Source: Faucicola osloensis_C
Lineage (GTDB): Bacteria; Pseudomonadota; Gammaproteobacteria; Pseudomonadales; Moraxellaceae
Assembly (NCBI GenBank): GCA_019353055.1
Contig: JABAHL010000010.1
Coordinates: 23,179-87,178 of the forward strand
DNA: 64,000 nucleotides
Reading direction: 5' to 3'
How positions within the stretch are numbered: position 1 is the stretch's first letter; the number at the start of each line of letters is the position of its first letter. The position numbers were made by a program, and so were the translations under genes. The notes beneath the pieces were generated by a model that saw only the letters and a list, made by a program, of their open reading frames with translations, had not been told where the DNA came from and did not search any database. Positions 9,180 to 18,591 of this stretch are shown here, piece after piece.

Positions 9180-10559
9180 TTACCCACGTACTTTTTGCAC
9201 GGCTTCAGCCACTGCCTTTTTAAAGCGTTCAAGCACCGCATTACATTCATCAGCAGTGATGTTAATCGGGCAAAGCAAGCGAATCACTGTACCGCCACGA
9301 CCGCCTTTTTCCAGCAGTAACTTGTTGTCAAAACACGCTTTTTGAATCGCATTTGCCATGTCAATATCAGCAGGATACGAGCCGATACGGTCAGCAGGTT
9401 TACGCTCATCGACAATCTCAATACCGGTCATCAAGCCGCGACCGCGCACGTTACCGATACAAGGGAATTCTTGGGCGATTTTTTTGAGTTCATCACGCAA
9501 GAATTCACCACGGATACGCGCATTTTCTGCCAAGTTTTTGCTACGGATTTCAGCCAATACTTGAATCGATGCTGCCATCGCAAGCTGATTGCCACGGAAA
9601 GTACCGGTGTGACCGGCTGGCGCCCATGCGTCGAATTTTTTATTGATGGCAAGTACGCATAGTGGCAAACCACCCCCGACCGCTTTACTCATCACCACCA
9701 CGTCAGGCACGATGTCGGCATGTTCAAAAGCAAACATTTTGCCTGAGCGCGCAAACCCAGCTTGCACTTCATCCAAAATCAATACGATATCATGCTTAGC
9801 GGTCACTTCACGGATTTTTTGTAGCCATTTTTTGGGCGCAGGTACCACGCCGCCTTCCCCTTGAATCGCTTCTAGGATGACCGCTGCAGGTTTGACCACG
9901 CCGCTTTCAACATCTTCAATAAAGTTTTCAAAGTAGTAAGTCAGCGCATCCACGCCCGCTTCACCCCCAAGCCCAAGTGGGCAGCGGTATTCATGCGGAT
10001 AGGGCATAAACTGTACCCCTGGCATCAAATTGCCAACTTTCTCTTTGGCAGACAAATTGCCAGTCATGGCAAGCGCGCCATGGGTCATACCGTGATAACC
10101 ACCGCTAAATGCGATAACGTTGTCACGCCCTGTATAAGTTTTTGCTAATTTAATCGCCGCTTCTGTACCGTCAGCACCGGTCGGACCGCAAAATTGCAAT
10201 ACAAAATCTTTTGGAAAAAAAGACAGCAAGGATTCGGTAAATGCATCTTTGACAGGTGTGGTGATATCTAGGGTGTGCAGTGGCAGACCACTTTGTAGCA
10301 CATCGTATAAGGCTTGTTTGACAGCTGGGTGATTGTGACCCAAGGCTAATGTACCAGCACCGGCTAGGCAATCAAGGTAATCATTGCCTTCAACATCGGT
10401 GACCCAAATACCTTGGGCTTTAGCTATAGCTAGCGGTAGTTTGCGGGGATAACTACGAACATTAGATTCCATCGTGCTTTGACGAGTTAAATAATATTCG
10501 TTAGTGGCATGAGAAATAGGGTGTACAGGGGTTGCTACGTGTAAATGCGTTTGGCTCAT
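9180..10559 (-). CDS. dat: L-2,4-diaminobutyrate--2-oxoglutarate aminotransferase
   Basis: 459 residues, class III aminotransferase. Visible motifs: LAGAGTLALGHNHPAV near 70, the GPTGADGTEAAIKLAK cofactor loop, ILDEVQAGFARSGKMFAFEH, and VVMSKAVGGGLPL with the pyridoxal-phosphate lysine. The enzyme interconverts L-aspartate 4-semialdehyde plus glutamate and L-2,4-diaminobutyrate. With ddc downstream it forms the diaminopropane route known from Acinetobacter. It begins the leftward cluster dat - RelA/SpoT-like - ddc. Upstream is an 850-nt AT-rich gap that must hold its promoter. Confidence 0.92.
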   Translation of the reverse strand: MSQTHLHVATPVHPISHATNEYYLTRQSTMESNVRSYPRKLPLAIAKAQGIWVTDVEGNDYLDCLAGAGTLALGHNHPAVKQALYDVLQSGLPLHTLDITTPVKDAFTESLLSFFPKDFVLQFCGPTGADGTEAAIKLAKTYTGRDNVIAFSGGYHGMTHGALAMTGNLSAKEKVGNLMPGVQFMPYPHEYRCPLGLGGEAGVDALTYYFENFIEDVESGVVKPAAVILEAIQGEGGVVPAPKKWLQKIREVTAKHDIVLILDEVQAGFARSGKMFAFEHADIVPDVVVMSKAVGGGLPLCVLAINKKFDAWAPAGHTGTFRGNQLAMAASIQVLAEIRSKNLAENARIRGEFLRDELKKIAQEFPCIGNVRGRGLMTGIEIVDERKPADRIGSYPADIDMANAIQKACFDNKLLLEKGGRGGTVIRLLCPINITADECNAVLERFKKAVAEAVQKVRG

Positions 10560-11411
10560 ATCGGATTACCATCTCAGATAACGGGCGAAAAGGTTAGTTT
10601 TTTGGCTATCTTTCTCGTATTTGTGAATAACATATCAGTCAGGATGACTGACACCAAAACAAAAACGTTATACCGCAAAACCCCAAAATGCCATGACACT
10701 GCACCCAAGACCTAACAATATAACGTTGAAAATTTATGGGGCATGATACGCTTTTTTTGTGAAAAATACAGTCTTTTTTGCAAAAAATCGCATGAATCCT
10801 CCAAATTGATAACACAGGGTGTGTTTTGCGATTACAGAGGCAAAAAATCATGGTAAGCGGTGAGTAATGAGCGGCAAAACACTACAAAGAAGCGTGGAAA
10901 GTTTGACAATCGTTGATAGTCTATGCAGGTTATAAAACTCTGCAGTCACAATTTCAGTCACGATAATGATAGAAAAATTACCTAGTTAATACCATGTTAA
11001 TGAATTGTTTGGTACAAAATAGGCGAGTGTCAACAAGGCTAACAACATCCAAGCTTATACCATCAAAATTTTATAAAAGCTAAATACTGCTTATTGAGAC
11101 CTTTACATGAATAAACATACAAAAGCTGATTAAAAAAATATAATAAAATAAAATCAATTACCTAGCAAAATAGACTGGCAAAAAAACTAGCAAAAAAATT
11201 AGTAAAAGAAACTGCCAAAAAAAATTGCCAAAAAAAACGGGATGGCTACATACGCGAAAACAACAAACCCTTCTAATGTTACCATCGTCCTTGCGTAGGC
11301 AAGGCGTAGCGAATTTTTAGAAATAAGTTTGATAACAGGCGTCAATCCTAGATAACACACTTACCAATAAACCCATAACAAACCCATAACAACTAGACGA
11401 GAAGCAACTTT
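10560..11411. other. AT-rich divergent intergenic region between dat and the paoABC-like operon
   Basis: 852 nt with no convincing gene. A 70-codon minus-strand frame at 10639-10851 has no family features and no good start context. The region must hold the promoters of dat (leftward) and of the molybdoenzyme operon (rightward). A TATAAT occurs at 11139-11144 on the plus strand but without a matching -35. A degenerate A-rich repeat lies at 11162-11237. Confidence 0.6.
11162..11237. repeat. Degenerate A-rich tandem repeat
   Basis: Successive units of about 12-14 bp of the type CTGGCAAAAAAA, CTAGCAAAAAAA, TTAGTAAAAGAA, ACTGCCAAAAAAAA, TTGCCAAAAAAAA. The repeat lies about 175 nt upstream of the molybdoenzyme operon start. 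Confidence 0.55.
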
Positions 11412-12026
11412 ATGCCACAATCCTTAACACTTACTATAAATCAGCAACAACATACGTTGACCAATCTAGATGTACGCACCACAGTGTTAGATGTCTGTCG
11501 CAATCATCTTGGCTTGACTGGCAGCAAAAAAGGCTGTGACCACGGTCAGTGTGGCGCGTGTACCATGCTGATTAACGGTCAGCGGGTCAACAGCTGTCTG
11601 ACCTTGGCGGTCATGCATGAGGGCGATAACATCGAGACCATTGAAGGCATTGGCTCACCTGAAGCGCTTGACCCGATTCAACAAGCGTTTTTGGAACATG
11701 ATGCCTTTCAATGTGGTTATTGTACCCCTGGGCAGATTTGCTCGACCAAAGCGATGATTGAAGAGCTACGCCAAAACTGGGCAAGTCATGTGTCGGCTGA
11801 TTTGATGCAGCCTTTATCAAACGATACAGCACAATTTAAGCAACAATTGGATAAGGAAATCTCTGAGCGTATGAGTGGCAATATCTGTCGCTGCTCGGCA
11901 TATCCCAACATCGTGCGAGCGATTAAACAAGTATTACAAGAAACCGGTTTTTCGGCAGAGACAGATAAGGTAACTACTCAGACAGCTCAGACAGCAGCTA
12001 TTCAGGCTACAGGAGTGTCGCTATGA
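11412..12026 (+). CDS. Aldehyde/xanthine oxidoreductase family 2Fe-2S subunit (PaoA/YagT-like)
   Basis: 204 residues. The plant-type ferredoxin motif (C42, C47, C50, C62) is followed by the helical second 2Fe-2S domain (C101, C104, C159, C161), as in xanthine-oxidase-family small subunits. Electrons pass through it from the Mo site to FAD. E. coli PaoA starts with a Tat signal; here the protein begins directly MPQSLTLTINQQQ with a GAGAAG-type ribosome site, so this version is probably cytoplasmic. About 35 extra residues (around 120-153) separate the second cysteine pair from the first. The stop overlaps the next start by 4 nt. Confidence 0.9.
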   Translation: MPQSLTLTINQQQHTLTNLDVRTTVLDVCRNHLGLTGSKKGCDHGQCGACTMLINGQRVNSCLTLAVMHEGDNIETIEGIGSPEALDPIQQAFLEHDAFQCGYCTPGQICSTKAMIEELRQNWASHVSADLMQPLSNDTAQFKQQLDKEISERMSGNICRCSAYPNIVRAIKQVLQETGFSAETDKVTTQTAQTAAIQATGVSL

Positions 12027-13084
12027 AAACTTTTGATTATCAGCGCGCCAACTCAGTGGATGACGCCGTCAAAATAGCCACTTTAGCCGAGGGGCATTTG
12101 GCAGCTGAGGGGCATTTAGCTGAAGCGCAGCGTCCGTTTTTTATCGCTGGGGGTACCAATTTACTTGACTTGATGAAACTCGAAATCGAACAGCCAACAC
12201 AGCTGATTGATATTTCACGTTTGCCGCTTAATACAATTGAAACCACGCCAGAAGGTGGGTTAAAAATTGGCGCTATGGTCAGTAATAGTGAATTAGCGGC
12301 TCATCCTGTTATTCGTCAAGATTATGCGGTGCTTGCCCGTGCCTTGTTGTCGGGTGCATCGCCGCAACTGCGTAACAAAGCCAGTACCGGTGGCAATCTA
12401 CTACAGCGTACCCGTTGTTATTATTTTTATCAGCCCGATAGTCCGTGTAATAAGCGTGAGCCCAATTCTGGCTGCGGGGCAAAAGCAGGTCTTCATCAGA
12501 ACTTAGCAATTTTAGGCACAAGCGAGCAGTGTATTGCCACTCATCCATCAGATATGGCGGTGGCAATGCGATTGCTCGATGCCGTCATTGTTATCCAGCA
12601 ACCCGACGGGCAAACCCGCCAAGTGCCTATCGCTGAATTTTATCGCTTACCTGAGCAAACCCCCCATATCGAAACTTGTTTGAATTTAGGTGATTTGATT
12701 ACCCATATCATTCTACCGCCACCCTTAAAAGGCGTGCATAGTTATGACAAAGTGCGTGACCGTGCGTCGTATGCCTTTGCTTTGGTGTCCGTCGCTGCCG
12801 TGATTGAGCATGATAATGACACACTCACCAATGTGCGACTTGCATTTGGCGGTATTGCCAGTCAGCCGTGGCGAACTACCGAGATTGAAAAAATACTGAT
12901 CGGTAGCACGGGCGATGCCGTGAGTATTGAGCTTGCGGTGGCGACCCTATTTAAAGAAGCAAAAACCGATGAACAAACCGAGTACAAGACCGTGCTAGTA
13001 CAGCGCCTTTTACACCATGTTGTGCAGCGGGCGTTACAACAACCCAATCAATCAAGTCCTTTAAGTAGTGGAGTGAGTGCATGA
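12023..13084 (+). CDS. Aldehyde oxidoreductase FAD subunit with 4Fe-4S site (PaoB/YagS-like)
   Basis: 353 residues. The FAD-binding CO-dehydrogenase-flavoprotein fold shows FIAGGTNLLDLMK near 40-52 and RNKASTGGNLLQRT near 117-130. Four cysteines at 132, 142, 151 and 170 sit in an inserted loop (SPCNKREPNSGCGAK, LGTSEQCIATHPSD). This loop is the mark of PaoB, which carries an extra 4Fe-4S cluster that xanthine dehydrogenases lack. This supports a PaoABC-type aldehyde oxidoreductase rather than a xanthine dehydrogenase. A short duplicated segment (AEGHLA repeated, residues 22-34) lies near the N-terminus. It overlaps both neighbours by 4 nt. Confidence 0.9.
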   Translation: MKTFDYQRANSVDDAVKIATLAEGHLAAEGHLAEAQRPFFIAGGTNLLDLMKLEIEQPTQLIDISRLPLNTIETTPEGGLKIGAMVSNSELAAHPVIRQDYAVLARALLSGASPQLRNKASTGGNLLQRTRCYYFYQPDSPCNKREPNSGCGAKAGLHQNLAILGTSEQCIATHPSDMAVAMRLLDAVIVIQQPDGQTRQVPIAEFYRLPEQTPHIETCLNLGDLITHIILPPPLKGVHSYDKVRDRASYAFALVSVAAVIEHDNDTLTNVRLAFGGIASQPWRTTEIEKILIGSTGDAVSIELAVATLFKEAKTDEQTEYKTVLVQRLLHHVVQRALQQPNQSSPLSSGVSA

Positions 13085-15504
13085 GCCTAACACAAATTTT
13101 TGGCGAATCGCCCCTTGAAAAAAAACTGACCATGGACAAGCCTGTCGAGTCACGGCTAGATACGACCGATAGCAAACTCGTTGGCAAACCACTGAGCCGT
13201 ATCGAAGGACACCTAAAAGTCGCAGGCAAAGCCACATATACTGCTGAGCACCAATTTGACGACTTGTGTCACGGTGTCATGGTCGGTGCAACCATCGGTA
13301 AAGGCAAGGTAAAAAAAGTACATAAAGATACCGCCTTACAAGTTGCAGGTGTGATTGGGGTGTTTCATGACCCGTTGTTTTTACGCAACCCGCAACAAGG
13401 CGGTGTCAAAATGGCGCCTGTGCAAGGGGCAAGCGAGGTTTTTTATCGTGGACAGCCGATTGCCTTGGTGGTCGCAGAAACCTTAGAGGCGGCTCAAGAA
13501 GGTGCAAAGGCGTTACAAATTGACTATGAGAATGATGAAAAACACGGGCATTTTGACTTTAACAAGCAAAAAAAGCATACCCAGTTTATTGATTGGGTAA
13601 CTGATAAAAGTGATGACATCGGCAAGCCTGAAAAAACGCTTAAGCAAGCAGAAGTTAAAGTCGATGTGACTTATACCACGCCAAGCCAAAGTAACATGCC
13701 GATGGAACCACACAGTTCGTTGGCGCGTTGGTTTGAGGGTAAGCTAACTCTTCATACCTCTAACCAAATGCTTGCCTCTTCCAAAGTACAACTTGCCAAA
13801 GCCTTAGATATGCCCGAAGACGATGTCCGTTTGCTATCGCCCTATGTTGGTGGCGGGTTTGGCTCAAAACTGGGTATTTCACCAGAATCGGTGATGGCAG
13901 CCATTGCGGCTAAAGACTTAAAACGCCCGGTACTGGTGAACATGACCCGACCGCAAGTCATGGAAACTACCGTGAGACGCACCAATACCGAACAACGGGT
14001 GGCATTGGGGACGGATAAAGATGGTAAAATCCATACCATTATTCACAATAGCATTGTCACCAATTTACCTTCAGAAACGTTTTTTGAGCCAGTGGCGGTT
14101 TCTACCCACTTTTTGTATGGCGGTGACAATCGCCAAATCAAATACGAAATGGCGCGCATGAATTTTACCTTAACAGGTTCTATGCGTGCCCCTGGCGAAG
14201 CGGTGGGTCAGTTGGCACTCGAATGTGCCATGGACGAACTGGCGCACGCGTTAAAGCTGTGCCCAATCGAACTGCGAAAACGCAATGAACCGAGCGAAGA
14301 CCCAAGCAAAAAAATTCCCTACAGCACCCGAAAATTGCTAGCGTGTATGGAGCAAGGGGCAAAAGCCTTTGGGTGGGATAAACGCCCACAAACGCCCGCG
14401 AGTCGCCTTGAGGGCGATTGGCTGATTGGCTATGGGATGGCGTGCGCCGCGCGTAGCAACGAATTAAAACCCTCGCAAGCCCGTGTGAGCCTGTTGCCCT
14501 CTGACAAACCGCTTGGGGTCATGGCTCGTATCGAAACTGACATGACTGATATCGGTACAGGTAGCTATACTATTTTTGCGCAAGTGGTTGCCGATATGCT
14601 GGGCTTACCGATTGACCATGTCGAGGTCAAACTTGGCGATACCGATTTGCCGCCGGCTGCAGGGTCAGGCGGTAGCTGGGGAGCATCAAGCGCTGGTAGT
14701 TCTATTTATCTGGCGTGTGAAGCGCTACGAGAAAAGATTGCCCAGAGTGTGGGGCTGCATGCCGATAGCATTGGCTTTAAACAAGGCCATCTATATAGAC
14801 AATTTGAGCATGACCCTAGCCTAGCTGAAAAAATTGGCGAAAAAATTAACCATACGTTAACCGATACGTTGGATAAACTAGCAGAAAAAACCGGGCTTAA
14901 TTCTGAGGTCTCTGTGGACCACCAAGATAATGTACTCGATTGGGAACAAGCCGATACCCAGTTACCGCTGAGCAGTTTTTTGCAGCAATATGCCCCTCAT
15001 GGCTTGGTAGCTAATGGTGAAATCGAACCTGGTAAAACCAAAAAAGAGTACCGCCACGCAGGCTATGGCGCACAGTTCGCTGAAGTCGCGGTACACCGGG
15101 TAACGGGTGAGATTCGGGTTCGCCGTATGCAAGGCACATTTGCTGCAGGGCGTATCTTAAACGAAAAAACAGCGCGCTCGCAGTGCTTTGGGGGTATGGT
15201 GTTTGGTATAGGGGCTGCCTTGATGGAGCAAATTCACCATGACAAACGTGACGGTCGTCTATGTAATCACGATTTAGCCGAATATCAAGTGTGTGTGAAT
15301 GCCGATGTGCCTGACTTAGAGGTAATAATGTTACCCGAAACTGACCCCTATGCCAATCCGCTTCACAGCAAAGGCATAGGCGAATTGGCATTATCTGGGG
15401 CAGGGGCAGCCATTGCCAATGCTATTTTTAATGCCACAGGCGTTAGAGTACGAGACTATCCCATTACCTTGGATAAACTGCTGTACCAGTTGCCATTACT
15501 GTAA
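13081..15504 (+). CDS. Aldehyde oxidoreductase molybdopterin-binding subunit (PaoC/YagR-like)
   Basis: 807 residues, large subunit of the xanthine oxidase family. The N-terminal a/b hammerhead domain (VGKPLSRIEGHLKVAGKATY, about 39-58) is followed by the two Mo-binding domains. Visible are YVGGGFGSKLG, the RAPGE loop, and KGIGELALSG near the C-terminus with the expected catalytic glutamate at about 768. It oxidises aldehydes to acids with water and probably carries the cytosine-dinucleotide form of Moco, since a MocA-type gene is in the operon. It is about 75 residues longer than E. coli PaoC; the extra sequence includes an N-terminal extension (about 1-35). Exact substrate not readable. Confidence 0.9.
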   Translation: MSLTQIFGESPLEKKLTMDKPVESRLDTTDSKLVGKPLSRIEGHLKVAGKATYTAEHQFDDLCHGVMVGATIGKGKVKKVHKDTALQVAGVIGVFHDPLFLRNPQQGGVKMAPVQGASEVFYRGQPIALVVAETLEAAQEGAKALQIDYENDEKHGHFDFNKQKKHTQFIDWVTDKSDDIGKPEKTLKQAEVKVDVTYTTPSQSNMPMEPHSSLARWFEGKLTLHTSNQMLASSKVQLAKALDMPEDDVRLLSPYVGGGFGSKLGISPESVMAAIAAKDLKRPVLVNMTRPQVMETTVRRTNTEQRVALGTDKDGKIHTIIHNSIVTNLPSETFFEPVAVSTHFLYGGDNRQIKYEMARMNFTLTGSMRAPGEAVGQLALECAMDELAHALKLCPIELRKRNEPSEDPSKKIPYSTRKLLACMEQGAKAFGWDKRPQTPASRLEGDWLIGYGMACAARSNELKPSQARVSLLPSDKPLGVMARIETDMTDIGTGSYTIFAQVVADMLGLPIDHVEVKLGDTDLPPAAGSGGSWGASSAGSSIYLACEALREKIAQSVGLHADSIGFKQGHLYRQFEHDPSLAEKIGEKINHTLTDTLDKLAEKTGLNSEVSVDHQDNVLDWEQADTQLPLSSFLQQYAPHGLVANGEIEPGKTKKEYRHAGYGAQFAEVAVHRVTGEIRVRRMQGTFAAGRILNEKTARSQCFGGMVFGIGAALMEQIHHDKRDGRLCNHDLAEYQVCVNADVPDLEVIMLPETDPYANPLHSKGIGELALSGAGAAIANAIFNATGVRVRDYPITLDKLLYQLPLL

Positions 15505-15525
15505 TCGGGTACACTGTCATTTGCT

Positions 15526-16620
15526 ATGAACCACTTGTTTGATATCTTTGATACCCTTGCGCAGTTACCGCCCAACAGTGAAGCGGTATTAGCAACAGTG
15601 GTGAGTGTCGAAGGATCAGCCTATCGGCAACCTGGCGCCAGAATGTTGATTTTAGCCGATGGTCAATCCGTAGGTATGGTGAGTGGCGGTTGTCTTGAAA
15701 AGCACTTGGTTCAGCGAGCTTTTTGGCTCACTCGGCATGGGGCGACGCTCAAAACCTATCATACCGCAACCGATAGCCAGTTATCACAAGATGAGGTAGC
15801 TGATGACAGTGATGAACAAGAAGGCTTTGGGCTCGGCTGTCAAGGCGTCATTCAAGTATTATTTGAACGTCTGGTTTTAAATGAACAATCTGTATTATTT
15901 GCCTGTTTCCAACAATTAAAACAGACAAAACAGCCACAAACACTGGCTACAGTTATCACCACAAACTCAGATGAGTTTGTGGTTGGACAGCATCTGCCTT
16001 TGACACAGTTGTCGCAATTGGGTCAGCAAGATTGGCAATTGGTTAATCAAGTCGCTGCCAGCCGTAAAAGTCGCTTTATGCTGCATGTTTATCAAAAACA
16101 ATCGCAACAACTGAGCATCTTTGTAGAAACGCTACAACCACCGCTACAATTATTAATTTTTGGGGCGGGGCAAGATTGTTTACCCTTGATGACCATGGCA
16201 AATTTGCAAGGCTGGCAGGTGACGGTGATTGATAGTCGTTTGGATATGATTGCCCGTTGTCGCGGGCAGGCTCACGCCAATTTTGTGCAGATTGCCCTTG
16301 ATGAGGCCGAGTCTGTGCAGACTTTTTTTGAGTCATCGCAGCCGACCGCTGTGGTGATAATGACCCATAGTTTGAGTCAAGATAGAGTATGGCTCAGCCA
16401 AGCCTTTAAAGCCGAAAATTCGCCTTTTTTTATTGGGCAATTAGGGCCCACATATCGCACTGAGCAGTTGCTTGGTGAGATTGACGATGGTTATCAACTG
16501 GTGAAACCTGCTAATTTATTCTATCCTGTGGGTTTGGCGCTCGGTGGCGATACGCCCGAAGCAGTGGCTTTATCTATTATTGCCCAAATTCAACAGGTAT
16601 ATCATGAGCGTCACGCCTAG
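15526..16620 (+). CDS. XdhC/CoxI family Moco-insertion protein (PaoD-like)
   Basis: 364 residues. The N-terminal XdhC domain shows VLATVVSVEGSAYRQPGARM and MVSGGCLEKHL (about 20-60). The C-terminal Rossmann-like domain begins LLIFGAGQDCLPLM (about 208-221). XdhC-family proteins bind sulfurated molybdenum cofactor and deliver it into the large subunit. The gene lies 21 nt behind the Mo subunit and its end overlaps the MocA-type gene by 17 nt, so it belongs to the same operon. It is somewhat longer than E. coli PaoD because of inserted Gln-rich segments. Confidence 0.9.
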   Translation: MNHLFDIFDTLAQLPPNSEAVLATVVSVEGSAYRQPGARMLILADGQSVGMVSGGCLEKHLVQRAFWLTRHGATLKTYHTATDSQLSQDEVADDSDEQEGFGLGCQGVIQVLFERLVLNEQSVLFACFQQLKQTKQPQTLATVITTNSDEFVVGQHLPLTQLSQLGQQDWQLVNQVAASRKSRFMLHVYQKQSQQLSIFVETLQPPLQLLIFGAGQDCLPLMTMANLQGWQVTVIDSRLDMIARCRGQAHANFVQIALDEAESVQTFFESSQPTAVVIMTHSLSQDRVWLSQAFKAENSPFFIGQLGPTYRTEQLLGEIDDGYQLVKPANLFYPVGLALGGDTPEAVALSIIAQIQQVYHERHA

Positions 16621-17293
16621 CAATTTAACCGTGGTGATTTTGGCGGCAGGATTGAGCCAGCGTCTTGGTTTTGCCAAACAGCTGATTGTAAAAAATCATC
16701 AAACCTTGCTGGCTGAAAAAATTCAACTGGCACGCCAATTGCTGCCTTATCAAGTGTTGGTGGTTTTGCCAAAACTTGATAACCCAATATCTAAAGCGTT
16801 ATACAACGAAGTTGCACCATTTGCCGTCACAGTCGTCGATAATCCCACGCCGCAAACAGGGATGGCGCAATCGATTCAGTATGCAATGACAACATTACAA
16901 CAACAGTCAGTAAGTGCTGCAATGCGGATTTTGTTTTTGACTGTTGACCAAGTGGCGGTAACCCTCAAAGATTTGACGCTATTAAGCCAAAACGTTGAGG
17001 ACCATCAGCTGATTGTGAGTGAGTATGGTGATAACAATCAACCAATTTGGGGGATTCCCGTCAATTTACCTTGGGGTTTTTTGCAAGCATTTGGGCATCA
17101 GTTGCAAGGCGATAAAGGTTTTCGGGCGTTATGGCAACATCAAACTGTTATCGTTTCGCCTACCGACCGCACAGTTTATCAGCTTTATCCGATACCGCTG
17201 CCGCATTTAAGGCAAGATATTGATACCCTAGAACAATTTGAGCAGCTAAAAACAGCCTATCACCTTTTGCCGCCAACCCAACATTTTAATTGA
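16604..17293 (+). CDS. Molybdenum cofactor cytidylyltransferase (MocA-like)
   Basis: 229 residues from ATG 16604, which overlaps the xdhC-like stop; an earlier in-frame ATG (16544) would add 20 residues translated from xdhC sequence and is unlikely. The N-terminus TVVILAAGLSQRLGFAKQLI is the nucleotidyltransferase loop of the MobA/MocA family. The AGLSxRxG-K form and the operon with a xanthine-oxidase-type enzyme point to MocA, which adds CMP to Mo-molybdopterin, rather than MobA, which adds GMP. Next gene moeA follows after 9 nt. Confidence 0.85.
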   Translation: MSVTPSNLTVVILAAGLSQRLGFAKQLIVKNHQTLLAEKIQLARQLLPYQVLVVLPKLDNPISKALYNEVAPFAVTVVDNPTPQTGMAQSIQYAMTTLQQQSVSAAMRILFLTVDQVAVTLKDLTLLSQNVEDHQLIVSEYGDNNQPIWGIPVNLPWGFLQAFGHQLQGDKGFRALWQHQTVIVSPTDRTVYQLYPIPLPHLRQDIDTLEQFEQLKTAYHLLPPTQHFN

Positions 17294-17302
17294 GACAACC
17301 TG

Positions 17303-18589
17303 ATGATTTCTGTCAATGAACTAAAACAAGCAATTAATGAGCGCCTAGAGAACTATTTAACGTCGCGTCTGGGCGAGGTAAAGACGATAACAGTGGGTTT
17401 ATTAGAGGCGCAAAACCACATTTTAGCCCAAGATATTGCCGCATCCTTTGATATTCCGCGCCAAAATCTATCATCCATGGATGGTTTTGCGATGGCGACA
17501 GGTAGCTATCTTGACAAGGATGGCCAACTTGAAATCATCGGTGAATCGGGGGCAGGTAAACCTTTTAATGGTCGTTTGCGACCCAATCAGGGCGTGCGAA
17601 TTTTTACCGGCGCGGTGGTGCCAGATGACTGCGAAACGGTGGTGATGCAGGAAGACACCAACCTTAGCGACATTCAGCCCAGTTTGGATAACAGCCAAGC
17701 CTATTACATTCGCTTGACCCAAACCGCTAAGGTGGGCGCAAATATTCGCCGCCAAGGCGAGGAAGTGCAAGCAGGCGAAACTGTTTTAACGATTGGTAAA
17801 CGCCTAAACCCCACCGATATCAGCTTACTTGCCAATTTAGGCGTGGATAGCGTGCAGGTATTTCAGCCATTCACGGTTGGTATTATTGCCACCGGTGATG
17901 AGCTGGTCGAGGTGGGGCAGCCGCTGGCAACGCTTGCCCAAATTTATAATTCCAACACGCCTACGCTAAAAGCGTTATTAAAGCAGTTGCCAATTGCCAT
18001 TCAAGACTATGGCATTGTCCCTGACAACCTTGAGACCACTCGCCGCACTGTTCAGCAAGCGATAGCCGAATGTGATGTGATTATTTCTACGGCGGGTGTA
18101 TCGGTGGGCGATTATGATTTTTTAACCCAAGTCATTCAGGCGCTTGGCAAAATTCACCATTACAAAGTGGCGATGAAACCAGGTAAACCCTTTATATTTG
18201 GGGAATTTGAGCAAGATAAAAAAACGGTCATGTATTTTGGGTTACCCGGCAATCCGCTATCTACCGTGGTGTGCTGCCTTAATTTTGTCAAACCTGCGCT
18301 GTGGCAACTATCGGGCGTGATGCAATCAGATATCCAAAAACCGCTGCAATTGTTTGCCAAAACCACCCACGACATCAAAAAGCAAGCAGGACGCCAAGAT
18401 TATCAGCGAGCGGTTTTTTGCCAAAATGAAGACGGCAGTTTTAGCGTCACTCCTTTATCTGCCCAAGACTCTCACCGTGTAAAACAGCTTAGCCACGCCA
18501 ATTGCTTGCTTGTATTACCCCAAGACAATGCAGGGGTAAAAGCAGGCGAAATAGTGACAGTGCAGCCGTTTAGTTGGAATTTTAGCTAA
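17303..18589 (+). CDS. moeA: Molybdopterin molybdenumtransferase
   Basis: 428 residues. The MoeA layout is complete: N-terminal domain with QNLSSMDGFAMATG (about 51-65), then IFTGAVVPDDCETVVMQED, VGIIATGDELVEVG (about 192-205), the STAGVSVGDYD motif, and MKPGKPFIFG with PGNPLSTVVC. It inserts molybdate into adenylylated molybdopterin. It lies 9 nt after the MocA-like gene and 2 nt before moaA, so the Moco genes are read with the enzyme operon. Length slightly above the E. coli protein (411). Confidence 0.95.
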   Translation: MISVNELKQAINERLENYLTSRLGEVKTITVGLLEAQNHILAQDIAASFDIPRQNLSSMDGFAMATGSYLDKDGQLEIIGESGAGKPFNGRLRPNQGVRIFTGAVVPDDCETVVMQEDTNLSDIQPSLDNSQAYYIRLTQTAKVGANIRRQGEEVQAGETVLTIGKRLNPTDISLLANLGVDSVQVFQPFTVGIIATGDELVEVGQPLATLAQIYNSNTPTLKALLKQLPIAIQDYGIVPDNLETTRRTVQQAIAECDVIISTAGVSVGDYDFLTQVIQALGKIHHYKVAMKPGKPFIFGEFEQDKKTVMYFGLPGNPLSTVVCCLNFVKPALWQLSGVMQSDIQKPLQLFAKTTHDIKKQAGRQDYQRAVFCQNEDGSFSVTPLSAQDSHRVKQLSHANCLLVLPQDNAGVKAGEIVTVQPFSWNFS

Positions 18590-18591
18590 CG

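Noticed and set aside
10639..10851. 70-codon minus-strand ORF in the dat / pao gap
   Set aside because: Low-complexity Cys/Phe/Ile-rich translation, no ribosome site, no family resemblance; likely chance.
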